Below the pieces are notes generated by a model. It was given only the letters and a program-made list of their open reading frames with translations, made no database searches and had not been told where the DNA came from. A DNA stretch of 64,000 nucleotides. Origin: Sphingobacterium sp. N143. Its GTDB lineage: Bacteria; Bacteroidota; Bacteroidia; Sphingobacteriales; Sphingobacteriaceae. Below, one piece after another: positions 39,501 to 47,923 of this stretch. The stretch spans positions 1 through 64,000 of the forward strand of contig NZ_JACAIS010000002.1 in NCBI RefSeq assembly GCF_030325625.1. The letters are read 5' to 3'. Each line of letters opens with the position of its first letter. The first letter of the stretch is position 1. The translations under genes and the position numbers were made by a program.

Positions 39501-39613
39501 AACTCGCCACAGTCCCACCAACTCGTCGATCGTTCGGCAGTCATGACATATGCTACTGTTGCTATGAGTGCACATATCCATCCTAAAAGATTATTGATTT
39601 TAGTATAGTTCAT
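36599..39613 (-). CDS. DUF2723 family membrane protein (glycosyltransferase-like)
   Basis: A 1004-residue protein with about a dozen membrane helices in its first 600 residues and a soluble C-terminal region. The early STSWWDCGEFIASA and HQPGAPLF stretches are the hallmark of DUF2723, a family related to GT-C mannosyltransferases; the acidic residues there are probably catalytic. It likely moves sugars from a lipid carrier to proteins or lipids on the outer face of the inner membrane. The frame extends to 39670, but the ATG at 39613 gives the family N-terminus. Substrate unknown. Confidence 0.88.
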   Translation of the reverse strand: MNYTKINNLLGWICALIATVAYVMTAERSTSWWDCGEFIASAFKLQIVHQPGAPLFLMIQNIFSNLAGGDVTRIAFWMNVGSAVCSGLTILFLFWTITALAKKIIVKRVDESYTSADLIKIFGSGVVGALAYAFTDTFWFSAVESEVYAMSSLCTAIVFWGILKWENHADETGSDRWLIFIAYVMGLSIGVHLLNLLVIPAIALVIYFKRSKTVTSSGALKAFLIGVVVLALILWGIIQYTVKAAAYFDLFFVNSLGMGFGVGFNVFLILIVALFVYGIWYSIKKVKPMLNLVLISAAFIVFGYSSFAMIMVRAKASPTLNNSDPDNAFSFVSYLGREQYASEPLLNGPTFDAQVVDAEPTYTYRKDKDKYTKVENGMDYKYDKTMFFPRVYSSRDQGHIDYYRDYLKIPEGQSPTFGDNVKFFFSYQIGHMYGRYFLWNFAGRQNDQQGQGSFTEGNWISGAKPVDQMHVGGQNAIPDSLKTDPSNNKYYFLPLIIGLIGAFWHFGKRQRDAGIVGLLFFFTGLAIVLYLNQSPLQPRERDYAYAGSFYAFAIWIGLGAFAIADYLGRKMDGKMAAGVATAACLLGAPVLLGFQNWDDHDRSEKTTARDLAKNYLASCAPNAILFTYGDNDTYPLWYVQEVENYRPDVRVVNLSLLSSDWYMRQMKQKVNQADGLPINIDDEKFKKGVREVLYYQDMKVPGHIDLDLIMQILLSDDQKNKLELRGGKFENFLPTKNFSLPVNKEAVLKNNVVPKAWQESIVDTMTWTYNRNYVSRTELSILNVLLNNNWKRPIYFAATVPNDNYLGLDKYLVQEGFALRLMPIATPAGAEGTLVDTQAAYKDITTKYQWGNMAHASYLDPESYRMITMITNTVMGGTATQLLMEGRKDEARKVAVETYEKMPKRVYLMRDVLGYIPVINVLYETGENKRANEIVNRNLKFITQNMRWYQDIAQSKPELEYSNIGTALRALGAYKSILASTSEKQLLQQVTELEKSYKQQYGVE

Positions 39614-39837
39614 AAAATGATAACTGTAAAAAAGTATTATAATACGGCTCGAAAATAAGGATAACTTCATAAGAAATGAACTTAAATCTGATTTTTTAAC
39701 ACATCTTCATCGAAAAAAACAGCTGTATCCAATTCCATCAAGGATAAAGAATGCCTATGGATTGCATATCTTCTTCGAAGAAAATAAAAATTATTTCTTT
39801 GAAAATCAAGCTCAATGCACATTACAACACATTTTTA

Positions 39838-39868
39838 TTTGCATAAATAAGAATTGTCCGTATATTTG
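39838..39868 (+). promoter_or_regulatory. Promoter of the first tRNA-Gln gene
   Basis: TTTG (39838-39841), 19 nt, TATATTTG (39861-39868): a full match to the Bacteroidota consensus. Transcription should start near 39873, about 48 nt before the tRNA. Confidence 0.85.
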
Positions 39869-39920
39869 CATCATCAAATGTGAACGACATCATTATGATA
39901 GCAGACACAGTTGAATTGTT

Positions 39921-39991
39921 TGTCCGATAGTATAAGGGTAGTACGACAGTTTTTGGTTCTGTTTGTCTTGGTTCGAATCCAGGTCGGACAA
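39921..39991 (+). tRNA. tRNA-Gln (anticodon TTG), copy 1
   Basis: A 71-nt tRNA. The acceptor stem TGTCCGA pairs with TCGGACA, the T-arm contains GGTTCGAATCC, and the anticodon loop TTTTGGT reads TTG. The anticodon stem closes with a T-T mismatch. The first pair is U1-A72, as is usual in glutamine tRNA. No CCA is encoded. Confidence 0.95.
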
Positions 39992-40001
39992 CAAACAATA
40001 G

Positions 40002-40029
40002 AAAAGGCTTGCAGTTGCAGGCCTTTTTT
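40002..40029 (+). terminator. Terminator between the two tRNA-Gln genes
   Basis: A 12-bp stem with one G-T pair (AAAAGGC...GCCTTTT) with a 2- to 4-nt loop and a T-run, 11 nt after the first tRNA. Confidence 0.85.
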
Positions 40030-40086
40030 GCGTTATATGCAAGGCTTATTTATTTATCGCAGATTTGGATTTTTTTAAATTTGAAT

Positions 40087-40116
40087 TTTGATTTTTAAAA
40101 CAAATCTCTATCTTTG
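40087..40116 (+). promoter_or_regulatory. Promoter of the second tRNA-Gln gene
   Basis: TTTG (40087-40090), 18 nt, TATCTTTG (40109-40116). It lies downstream of the terminator, so the second copy is a separate unit. Confidence 0.8.
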
Positions 40117-40162
40117 CGTCGTCAAAAAGAAAAAGACGGAAACATCATTTTTTTAGAGACAT

Positions 40163-40233
40163 TGTCCGATAGTATAAGGGTAGTACGACAGTTTTTGGTT
40201 CTGTTTGTCTTGGTTCGAATCCAGGTCGGACAA
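40163..40233 (+). tRNA. tRNA-Gln (anticodon TTG), copy 2
   Basis: Identical to copy 1 over all 71 nt, with the same stems and anticodon. Flanking sequences differ. The prs gene follows 128 nt later. Confidence 0.95.
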
Positions 40234-40361
40234 CTTTTAAAGTTAAGAATATATGGATTGTGGAAACAATCCATTTTTTTTAATGTTTAACTTTAAAAAA
40301 ATAGGGAATAAAAATATTGAATAAACGACAATACAATAACCCAACATAAATATACAAAACC

Positions 40362-41318
40362 ATGCCTTTGCAATTCAACACGGTTAAACTATTTGCAGGT
40401 TCTGGCACTACAGAGCTGGCCGAAAAAATCGCACAATCTTACGGGAAACCACTAGGAGACAAAACATTATCGCGTTTTAGCGACGGTGAGATTCAACCAT
40501 TCTACAATGAATCAGTTCGTGGAGCCGATGTATTTATCATCCAATCTACCAACCAACCTACCGACAATCTTTTTGAATTACTGTTGATGACCGATGCTGC
40601 AAAAAGAGCTTCAGCACACTACATCACAGCAGTTGTCCCTTACTTCGGTTTCGCCAGACAAGATCGGAAAGACAAACCAAGAGTTGCCATTGGCGCAAAA
40701 ATGATTGCCAATCTTCTGACGGCAGCGGGAATTCACCGTATCATGACGATGGATTTACACGCCGCTCAGATCCAGGGGTTCTTCGATATTCCTGTTGATC
40801 ACTTAGATGGTTCCATCATTTTTGTCCCTTATATCAAATCGTTAAAACTTCCCAACCTTACGATTGCTTCCCCAGATATGGGTGGATCTTATAGGGCCCG
40901 TACCTTTGCTAAATTCTTCAACGCTGAGGTCATCATCTGCGACAAACGCCGTAAACGTGCCAATGAGATCGAGTCCATGTCCATTATCGGCGATGTCACA
41001 GGCCAAGATGTTGTATTGATTGATGATATCTGCGACACGGCAGGCACACTGTCAAAGGCAGCCGCATTAATCATGGAGAATGGTGCAAAATCTGTCAGGG
41101 CAGTTTGTACACATGCTGTATTATCGGGTAAAGCATACGAAACCATTGAAAATTCGGTCTTATCAGAAATGATTGTTACAGATACGATCCAATTAGATCC
41201 AGAGAAAGCGAAACATTCCACCAAAATCAAAGTATTGTCCACGGCAGATTTGTTTGCAAAAGCAATCACCAGCGTCAATCAACATACATCTATCTCTGAT
41301 TTATTTGACGTTGAATAA
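40362..41318 (+). CDS. prs: Ribose-phosphate pyrophosphokinase
   Basis: A 318-residue enzyme that makes PRPP from ribose 5-phosphate and ATP for nucleotide, histidine and tryptophan synthesis. The catalytic flexible-loop region with RQDRKDKPR is near residues 103-111, and the PRPP-binding loop VVLIDDICDTAGTL is near 219-232. Metal His is in DLHAAQIQGFF. Size and sequence are normal. A terminator follows the gene. Confidence 0.96.
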   Translation: MPLQFNTVKLFAGSGTTELAEKIAQSYGKPLGDKTLSRFSDGEIQPFYNESVRGADVFIIQSTNQPTDNLFELLLMTDAAKRASAHYITAVVPYFGFARQDRKDKPRVAIGAKMIANLLTAAGIHRIMTMDLHAAQIQGFFDIPVDHLDGSIIFVPYIKSLKLPNLTIASPDMGGSYRARTFAKFFNAEVIICDKRRKRANEIESMSIIGDVTGQDVVLIDDICDTAGTLSKAAALIMENGAKSVRAVCTHAVLSGKAYETIENSVLSEMIVTDTIQLDPEKAKHSTKIKVLSTADLFAKAITSVNQHTSISDLFDVE

Positions 41319-41344
41319 TATTTAGTAGGAAGATATGAGTAGGA

Positions 41345-41393
41345 AGACTCTGGTATGGTAAGCCTGCAGCTGAAATATCAGAGTCTTTTTTAT
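41345..41393 (+). terminator. Terminator after prs
   Basis: AGACTCTGGTAT and ATATCAGAGTCT pair over 12 bp (one G-T), followed by TTTTTTAT. Confidence 0.8.
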
Positions 41394-41558
41394 GCCTCAT
41401 CCTATCCAGCAGATACGCAGGATCCTTTCTGTGCTCACTTATAGCTGTCATAAGCGGGGGTACTGTCGTCAAGAACCAAACCAGACAACTGCAAAAGAAG
41501 TTTTATTGGGAGTATTTCTAAAAACCTTTTATATTAGAGGCTTAAACATATTCATCAT

Positions 41559-42140
41559 ATGAAGTCTATATTCTCATTCGTCTTATTTTTATTTGCTATC
41601 GGTACGATTGTACATGCACAAGAAGGCACACCTCGCCCCAATGCTTTAGCTGTTCAATACGGATTAAGCACTGTTATTATCCCCAATGAATCTTTTGGCG
41701 TAGCTTCACTGGAGGGACATAGTCATTCCATCGGGCTGCTTTACTACCGGGACATCTCCTATGACCTTGGACTGGAAACAGGAATACGCTACAGTTTCGA
41801 TGCCATGAATAAAAGTGGCATCAATGGTGGGGGCGAAAAATTCGATATAGACTACAAGGCTTCCTATATTCATGTTCCGATCTTGCTGCAGTATAATTTC
41901 CTAAAAGTCCTTTTTGCCCAACTGGGACCAACGGTCAGTGTCCAGGTACAGAATGAAAACGACATCAATAAATCCGGCGTCGGCCTTTGGGCATCATTCG
42001 GTGCCAAACTTGAGAAAGAAGGATATGTTCTTAAACTCAATCCTTACTACCATAGCCAGTCTATGATTGCATTTTCGTCCAATTCCTACCAATCCCAACA
42101 GAACTTAGGGGTCAATCTAAGTGTTGGACTTAAATTTTAA
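41559..42140 (+). CDS. Small outer-membrane beta-barrel protein
   Basis: A 193-residue protein with signal peptide (ends VHAQ, residue 21) and alternating amphipathic strands, ending in LSVGLKF as outer-membrane barrels do. It resembles the porin-family or OmpW/OmpA-barrel-like proteins of Bacteroidota, probably 8 strands. No ligand or role can be read. It stands alone between prs and rplY. Confidence 0.75.
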   Translation: MKSIFSFVLFLFAIGTIVHAQEGTPRPNALAVQYGLSTVIIPNESFGVASLEGHSHSIGLLYYRDISYDLGLETGIRYSFDAMNKSGINGGGEKFDIDYKASYIHVPILLQYNFLKVLFAQLGPTVSVQVQNENDINKSGVGLWASFGAKLEKEGYVLKLNPYYHSQSMIAFSSNSYQSQQNLGVNLSVGLKF

Positions 42141-42183
42141 ATGATTATCCGCTCAAAATCAGCAGGTATAAGCGATTAATAAA

Positions 42184-42214
42184 TTTGATTAATCCAAAAT
42201 TTAAATTATCTTTG
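42184..42214 (+). promoter_or_regulatory. Promoter of rplY
   Basis: TTTG (42184-42187), 19 nt, TATCTTTG (42207-42214): an exact consensus promoter. It fixes the rplY start at 42242 because the longer open frame would begin before the promoter. Confidence 0.85.
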
Positions 42215-42241
42215 CACCTCAAAATTATAAAAAATAAAAAA

Positions 42242-42838
42242 ATGAAATCAATTGCTATTAGCGGTTCTGTAAGACAGAACGTAGGGAAAAGAGATGCAAA
42301 AGAGTTGCGCTACCAAGGTTTAGTACCTGCAGTGCTTTACGGTGGTAAAGAACAAACAGCACTTTCTGTATCCGCAGCTGATTTGAAACCAGTTCTTTAC
42401 ACTGCTGATGTTATCATCGTAGAATTAAACATTGACGGTCAAACAAAAAGAGCTATCATTCAAGATGCACAATTCCACCCATTAACTGACTTAGTTACTC
42501 ACATTGACTTTTTAGAGTTATTCGATGACAAAGAAGTATCATTGAATATCCCTATCAAATTAACAGGAACTTCTCCAGGTGTTAAAATGGGGGGTAAATT
42601 AGTTCAAAAATTACGTAAACTACGCGTAAAAGCATTACCTGCTAACTTACCGCAAGAAATCGAAGTACCAATGGACTCTTTGGAAGTTGGTAAATCATAC
42701 CGTGTAGGTCAAGTTCAATTGGAAAACGCAAAAGTATTGAACAATGCTGATGATACAATCGTATCAGTAATCATGTCCCGTGCGTTGCGTCAAGCAGAAC
42801 AAGAGGCAGCGAAAGCAGCTAAAGGTGGTAAAAAATAA
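42242..42838 (+). CDS. rplY: 50S ribosomal protein L25/general stress protein Ctc
   Basis: A 198-residue long-form L25 (CTC type) that binds 5S rRNA through its N-terminal barrel (KSIAISGSVRQNVGKRDAKELR) and carries the C-terminal TL5 domain seen in many non-enteric bacteria. The tail is Ala/Lys-rich. The frame is open up to 42185, but promoter and homology support the ATG at 42242. The gene has its own promoter and terminator. Confidence 0.95.
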   Translation: MKSIAISGSVRQNVGKRDAKELRYQGLVPAVLYGGKEQTALSVSAADLKPVLYTADVIIVELNIDGQTKRAIIQDAQFHPLTDLVTHIDFLELFDDKEVSLNIPIKLTGTSPGVKMGGKLVQKLRKLRVKALPANLPQEIEVPMDSLEVGKSYRVGQVQLENAKVLNNADDTIVSVIMSRALRQAEQEAAKAAKGGKK

Positions 42839-42866
42839 TCTGAACAAGATTCTTAAGATACTACAG

Positions 42867-42894
42867 AAAGCACCGAAATTCGGTGCTTTTTTTA
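42867..42894 (+). terminator. Terminator after rplY
   Basis: AAAGCACCGAA pairs perfectly with TTCGGTGCTTT, followed by a T-run. Confidence 0.9.
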
Positions 42895-42968
42895 TGTGGC
42901 AGATTTTCTTTTTATTTTTTTGTTTTTTCTAATTTTTAATTTCAACTTTTTACTTTTTATTTTGCAGC

Positions 42969-43532
42969 ATGAATTATCTTATCGTTGGACTGGGCAACAT
43001 TGGCAGTGAATATGCCGATACGCGACATAACATTGGTTTTATGGTGGCAGATGAACTCGTCAAGCAAGCGAATGCAAGCTTTTCGTTATTGAAACTGGCC
43101 TACTATAGCGAATTTAAGCAACGGGGACACAATGTCACTGTCATTAAACCGACGACTTACATGAACCTCAGCGGTAAAGCGGTCAATTATTATATGCAGC
43201 AGTGCAAAGTACCGATTCAGAACGTGCTGGTTATTGTGGATGATCTAGCCATTCCTTTTGGTTCTTTACGGATGAAACCGAAAGGAAGTAGTGCCGGCCA
43301 CAATGGGCTCAAATCCATTGAACAGCTCTGTGGGGGACAGGTATACCCACGCTTACGATTTGGTATAGGTGATCATTATCCCAAGGGCAGACAGGTGGAC
43401 TATGTCCTAGGCCCATTTGATAAAGAAGAGCAGGCTGAATTACCTGCTTTAATCGATCATGCGGTCAAAATGATCCAGAGCTTTGTCCATATCGGCATCG
43501 AACTGACCATGACCAATCTGAACACAAAATAA
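42969..43532 (+). CDS. pth: Peptidyl-tRNA hydrolase
   Basis: A 187-residue enzyme that releases peptide from peptidyl-tRNA dropped from ribosomes. Asn10, His20 (DTRHNIGF) and the Asp in VIVDDLAIPFG near residue 94 form the active site, and the GSSAGHNGLKSI loop near 115 is intact. The rplY-pth order is common in bacteria, although a terminator lies between them here. Confidence 0.96.
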   Translation: MNYLIVGLGNIGSEYADTRHNIGFMVADELVKQANASFSLLKLAYYSEFKQRGHNVTVIKPTTYMNLSGKAVNYYMQQCKVPIQNVLVIVDDLAIPFGSLRMKPKGSSAGHNGLKSIEQLCGGQVYPRLRFGIGDHYPKGRQVDYVLGPFDKEEQAELPALIDHAVKMIQSFVHIGIELTMTNLNTK

Positions 43533-43558
43533 AAAGCGGGACTTAGTCCCGCTTTTTA
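43531..43558. terminator. Bidirectional terminator after pth
   Basis: AAAAAGCGGGACT and AGTCCCGCTTTTT close around a 2-nt loop, with A- and T-runs. It serves pth (+) and the M56 protease gene (-). Confidence 0.9.
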
Positions 43559-43565
43559 TTTTAAA

Positions 43566-45839
43566 TTACTTCTTATCTGCCTTCAAAGCCTCAGACCGCT
43601 GCTTCTCGTTTTCGATCTCTCTTTTAATCGTATGCTTAATTTTACCGTCCAACGTTTCTGCAGGGTTTCCATCAACCTCAGCCCCTACTGCTTTCCTTGT
43701 CGTCACCAACATTACACCATTCTTCCCTGCTCCCCCATATAAGGCTGTAGCATTTTGGTTTTTCAGAATTTCCATCGACTCGATCGTTAAAGCATTCAAA
43801 CCAGCAGTTTCTAAGGATCCATGATGAGCCTTACCATTGACAACCAATAAGGGCTGAGCATCAGCCTGTTTACCGGCAACACGTAACGAGCGGACTCCTT
43901 TATAAGGTGTACCTGTAGTTGCGATATTCTTTGAAAACAAATGCTCACCTACTGTATGAGCAGTGGTTAAATTGTCTTCATGACCAGTATTCATCAGTCT
44001 AATCCTCGGAACGCCTTTTTCCTGACGCTCTTTTTCCGTGAAAACAATTCCGGTCACATTTCCTTGAAGCGTTATTCCGTTCCTGTTATTCGAAACTCGA
44101 GATTGTTTTCCAATAGAAGAATTATCGGTCATACTATCCTGATGCTGTTTGAGTAACACCTTAATCACACCATTTTTTCCTTCTTCACCATATTTTTCCA
44201 CTGCAGCAGCATCTTTCATGATCACAACTTCTTGAACATCTTCTGGCGTTAAATTTTTGATCGTGTTTCGATCTGCCTTTTTTTCATTAATAATAAATAA
44301 AGCATTGGATGGTATTCCCCTTATCTGCATCCCTATAGCTTTTCCTGTTGGGGAAGGCATTCTTGCATCATCTTTTTCAGCTGTATTTTTCGTTTTCACC
44401 TCTATGACACCACTTCGCCCGGCATCACCATACTTATTGATAGCACTAGAACCTTTTAATACAGAAATTGAGGCAATTGAATTTGGATCTAACTGTGTGT
44501 CATCAAATCCCTTTTCCTTCATCACACCATCGATAACGTAACGGGCTTTGCGCCGCTCTTCATCTAATCTTTTTTGTCCCTCGACCGTGCTTGTCAAAAT
44601 CGCACCTTTAGAAACATCTATGGCAGCTTTCGTCTTATACTTGATCAGGTCATGGTCACTTGTGAACCAATATTTTGCAATATCTTTTTCAGGGAAAGCC
44701 AAAAACGCTGCTTTAGACACTTGTTCATTATCGATAAAATACTTCAGATCTTTTGAAAAATCAATTGCTGACCTTTTAACTTCCCTGAAATTACCCGATT
44801 TGGATTCCGTTATTTTAGAGGTATCCATCTTAATCGTACTCCCATCGAGTGTCTCTTTTAAAAGCTTATGCGCTTCGCCAATCACCTCCATAGGCAGCGA
44901 AGTATCAATCTGGGCATGCTTATCCAAATTGATAACAGTCGTTTCATTTGCTCTGTCGACCACCCCTTCAATACTTCCCTCTGCTTTACTTACCGTAAAT
45001 GCGGCTCCCGACAATAATAATACGGGTAGCAAGAAGGCATACTTACCCAACGCTATCTTGGATGATCTTTTCTTGTTCATCATCATAATGCGACGTTTTA
45101 ATAGTTTAAAATTAAATTGATTGCTCAGCCCAATTGATGTGCCCGTTTTGGACACATTCAATAGGCTGTATTGGTACGTCTGTTTGTCAATTCCTTTATT
45201 GAGTACCTGTTGATCAGTCAGAAACTCCAAATTTTGGCGAATGGCCCTGCGCATGAACCAGACGAAAGGGTTGTACCAACAACACACCAATATCATTTCA
45301 AACAATAAAATATCCATACTGTGAAGGCCTTTCACATGGATGTCCTCATGTTTAAAAATATCATTCAATTCAGCATCCAGATGCTGATTCTTGTTGACAT
45401 AAATTTTATTCAAAAACGAAAACGGAACAATAGGAATGATCACATTCCGAAAAAAATAGGTCCTCCACTGGTCAGAAGTAGAATTCAGGTGAATCCTTAA
45501 TAAACTCAACAATTGAAATATAAACCTAAGTAGCAATATAAGTGCACCCAAGATCAGTATCAGTTCCAGTAGCCCCCGCAAGGAGAGTTGATGCTGGGGA
45601 ACCTGTTCATCCAAATAAAAAGAGAGCTGTTCGCCTACTATCCCCATAGCCGTTCCAGGCTGTCCAAATAATGACTTTAAGTCCAAAAATGGATAAATAA
45701 AAGCGAATAATCCTCCAGCCAGAAAATAGCCCCTATTTAATGCGTAGAAGGTCAAGCTTTTCAATAAGCCCACATAGCCCAGATAGATCATTCCTAACAA
45801 GAGATTGACCTGAAGCATATAAGTTAGTAGGTTTTCCAT
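43566..45839 (-). CDS. BlaR1-like M56 peptidase with three plug-like repeats
   Basis: A 757-residue membrane protease. Four helices surround the zinc site HEDIH at 164-168, with Glu205 as the likely third ligand, and a further helix lies near 260-280. The periplasmic part contains three copies of a segment like that in TonB-receptor plugs, with ILKG/IMKD followed by a YG-GxxGxxGVI-VxTK pattern (roughly residues 440-465, 535-560 and 690-712). The gene follows a BlaI-type repressor gene by 4 nt, the standard BlaR1/BlaI pair, so ligand sensing by the periplasmic part and cleavage of the repressor are expected. The ligand is unknown. Confidence 0.88.
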   Translation of the reverse strand: MENLLTYMLQVNLLLGMIYLGYVGLLKSLTFYALNRGYFLAGGLFAFIYPFLDLKSLFGQPGTAMGIVGEQLSFYLDEQVPQHQLSLRGLLELILILGALILLLRFIFQLLSLLRIHLNSTSDQWRTYFFRNVIIPIVPFSFLNKIYVNKNQHLDAELNDIFKHEDIHVKGLHSMDILLFEMILVCCWYNPFVWFMRRAIRQNLEFLTDQQVLNKGIDKQTYQYSLLNVSKTGTSIGLSNQFNFKLLKRRIMMMNKKRSSKIALGKYAFLLPVLLLSGAAFTVSKAEGSIEGVVDRANETTVINLDKHAQIDTSLPMEVIGEAHKLLKETLDGSTIKMDTSKITESKSGNFREVKRSAIDFSKDLKYFIDNEQVSKAAFLAFPEKDIAKYWFTSDHDLIKYKTKAAIDVSKGAILTSTVEGQKRLDEERRKARYVIDGVMKEKGFDDTQLDPNSIASISVLKGSSAINKYGDAGRSGVIEVKTKNTAEKDDARMPSPTGKAIGMQIRGIPSNALFIINEKKADRNTIKNLTPEDVQEVVIMKDAAAVEKYGEEGKNGVIKVLLKQHQDSMTDNSSIGKQSRVSNNRNGITLQGNVTGIVFTEKERQEKGVPRIRLMNTGHEDNLTTAHTVGEHLFSKNIATTGTPYKGVRSLRVAGKQADAQPLLVVNGKAHHGSLETAGLNALTIESMEILKNQNATALYGGAGKNGVMLVTTRKAVGAEVDGNPAETLDGKIKHTIKREIENEKQRSEALKADKK

Positions 45840-45843
45840 AGCA

Positions 45844-46206
45844 TTAAGATTTATGGTGCTTGATCATATCCATGATTTCTTTCAGCTCAGCCTCGGTCAG
45901 CTTTTCCTCTTTCACAAAAAACGAGACCATCTCCTTATACGAATTCTTGAAATAATCCCCCACAAAAGAGTTCATGAATTTTGCCTTATAATCCGCTTCA
46001 CTCACCATGGGCTCATAACGTTTTGCATTAGCATAACGAACCGCTTTGACAAAGGCTTTACGCTCCAGATTTTTCACCGTTGAGGCCAAGGTCGTATAGG
46101 GCATTTTCTCCCCCTTTATATGATCCAAAATCTCTTTGATAAACCCTCCATTGAGCGTCCATATAGACTGCATCGCCTGTTCCTCTTGTGCTGTTAACTT
46201 TTCCAT
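45844..46206 (-). CDS. BlaI/MecI/CopY-type transcriptional repressor
   Basis: A 120-residue winged-helix repressor (QEEQAMQSIWTL, with the recognition region MPYTTLASTVKNLERKAFVKAV near 36-57). Such proteins bind operators as dimers and are inactivated by the partner M56 protease, which is encoded 4 nt downstream. Candidate operator repeats lie directly before its start codon. The target genes beyond its own operon are unknown; no beta-lactamase gene is near. Confidence 0.92.
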   Translation of the reverse strand: MEKLTAQEEQAMQSIWTLNGGFIKEILDHIKGEKMPYTTLASTVKNLERKAFVKAVRYANAKRYEPMVSEADYKAKFMNSFVGDYFKNSYKEMVSFFVKEEKLTEAELKEIMDMIKHHKS

Positions 46207-46222
46207 GTCTTTATCTTACATT

Positions 46223-46256
46223 TACTAATCTTTCACTAATCTACGAATAATTCGTA
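46223..46256 (-). promoter_or_regulatory. Candidate operator of the BlaI-type repressor
   Basis: Directly before the repressor gene there are two direct repeats (ACTAATCT at 46224-46231 and 46235-46242) and a palindrome TACGAATAATTCGTA (46242-46256, 7-bp arms). Autoregulation by binding here is plausible; no evidence beyond position and symmetry. Confidence 0.4.
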
Positions 46257-46440
46257 AATATCAAAAAAAAATATTTTAGCCCATCATGACTTAACCTACT
46301 CTACATCATCTTTCTATTTAAAATCAACACATTATATTCGGTTATAGCTTGCTGAACACAGGATAACTTGCTTGGCTTTACCCTTCAAAAATTTGTTATC
46401 CCCTTTTTTTATTTTAACTTTCATCTGTTAATAGCATTTT

Positions 46441-46463
46441 TTTCATCCATCATTTGGATGAAA
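46441..46463. other. Perfect hairpin in the repressor/zinc-ribbon intergenic region
   Basis: TTTCATCCA and TGGATGAAA pair perfectly over 9 bp around a 5-nt loop. The rest of the 341-nt region 46207-46547 holds the candidate operator and a smaller imperfect stem at 46481-46500. No clear promoter for the + strand gene was found. Confidence 0.5.
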
Positions 46464-46547
46464 GGTTCTACTTAAAATTCGCTTACGCAATCAGCGTAGC
46501 AATGGAATTATACTAAGTAGCCTTCAATACAAATACAAAAAAATTAA

Positions 46548-47918
46548 ATGGCCAAACGTATCAAAGCGATCAAATGTCCACATTGTGGCAGCATAAAAAT
46601 CACTACTTTACGCCCTGACTATTACAAATGCGATAGTTGTGGCACGGAGTTTTTTCTTGACAGTGACGACATCAATATCAATCATAATTACAATTATCCC
46701 CGCAGCAATCAGGATCAAAAAAAAGCACTACGGACTGTTTTATTTTTCGGTCTGGGATTTTTAGCACTCTTTATCGGTATCAGGATAATCAGCTCCTTAT
46801 TTTCGAAAAAGCCAGCACCTTCATATACTACCTATAATGCCTCCAACACCAAAGTCGAGCCTGAAGAAGTCGTCACATACGATTGGAACTCTGCCTCGAA
46901 TGAGGTATTTCTTGATAAAGACAATACAGCCCATATTGTGTTGGTAGGCAAGGTCCGAAGTTCAACGTCCAAATATGGAGATGAAAAAGACAATAAAATC
47001 TATATTGGTCTTTTTAACCCCAAGACAGGCAAGAAGGAATGGGTAAAACCCCTCATGGAAACTGCTCCTGAAGTGTCGAGCAGCGATATTCAATTAAGGG
47101 TATTTGAAGATCAGAATCTTTATATCATTGTAAGGTCCAAATACGTCTATCAATTCGATAAAAATACACTTACTTTTAAAAGTGTATTGGAAGATTATGT
47201 AAAAAATACGCCGGCTCTCAGCTCTGGTATTGCCAAAATCGAATTTAAATATGAGAATTATGGCTCAGCTTACCAGATTGTCAATAATGAAGGACAGACT
47301 TTAGCCTACTATCCATTGATCAATGCGACCTTTGCAGACCGGCAGCTATACAAAGAGACAATAAAAACATTGCCGAATCCGACAACCAAAACAGCTTTTA
47401 CCTTTTCAAATAGGTCCATGGATTTTCCGGATGAAAAAATTCAGTTGATCCAGTACAGCTATCACTACCAATACGGTTATCCAAAAGACGATCCCCGTTT
47501 CTCCTGGGATAGAGATTATGGTCGGTCGGGTATCTTCACTGAGCGTGACCCCTATAGAAAGGTCCTGATCAATCGTTCACAAATGGCCAGAGCAAGGATC
47601 ATCACATTTAAGGACTTTACTCCTGGACGGCTGTATTTTCAGCCTGTAGTTTTGGCACAAAACGACAAAACATTGCTCATCGCTTACGAACCAACTCCGG
47701 CCGAAGATGACACGCAGCAACTGCAGCTCTTAGATCGTTCCACTGGTGCGATACAGAAAACAATCCCTACAGAGCTGAAGTCCATCAATAAAAAAGGTTA
47801 TCTTTTAAAAGATGGCTTTCTCATCAAAAATTCAAGTGATTATTATTACTTTGATAATAATGGCAAACAAATCAACAAGTTCGAAGGGTACAACCCCAAA
47901 TTCGACACATTAAATTAA
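46548..47918 (+). CDS. Zinc-ribbon membrane protein, function unknown
   Basis: A 456-residue protein. It begins with a zinc ribbon (Cys10, Cys13, Cys28, Cys31), then a membrane helix (about 64-86). The remaining 370 residues look like a beta-propeller-like or strand-rich domain with a VFLDKDNTAHIVLVGKV opening and LLDRSTGAIQKTIP near the end. It is 5 nt ahead of an SPFH-domain gene and is surely cotranscribed with it. I do not recognise a characterised homologue. Confidence 0.75.
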   Translation: MAKRIKAIKCPHCGSIKITTLRPDYYKCDSCGTEFFLDSDDININHNYNYPRSNQDQKKALRTVLFFGLGFLALFIGIRIISSLFSKKPAPSYTTYNASNTKVEPEEVVTYDWNSASNEVFLDKDNTAHIVLVGKVRSSTSKYGDEKDNKIYIGLFNPKTGKKEWVKPLMETAPEVSSSDIQLRVFEDQNLYIIVRSKYVYQFDKNTLTFKSVLEDYVKNTPALSSGIAKIEFKYENYGSAYQIVNNEGQTLAYYPLINATFADRQLYKETIKTLPNPTTKTAFTFSNRSMDFPDEKIQLIQYSYHYQYGYPKDDPRFSWDRDYGRSGIFTERDPYRKVLINRSQMARARIITFKDFTPGRLYFQPVVLAQNDKTLLIAYEPTPAEDDTQQLQLLDRSTGAIQKTIPTELKSINKKGYLLKDGFLIKNSSDYYYFDNNGKQINKFEGYNPKFDTLN

Positions 47919-47923
47919 ACACT

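Noticed and set aside
42185..42241. N-terminal extension of L25
   Set aside because: An exact consensus promoter (42184-42214) overlaps the extension, so it is not transcribed.
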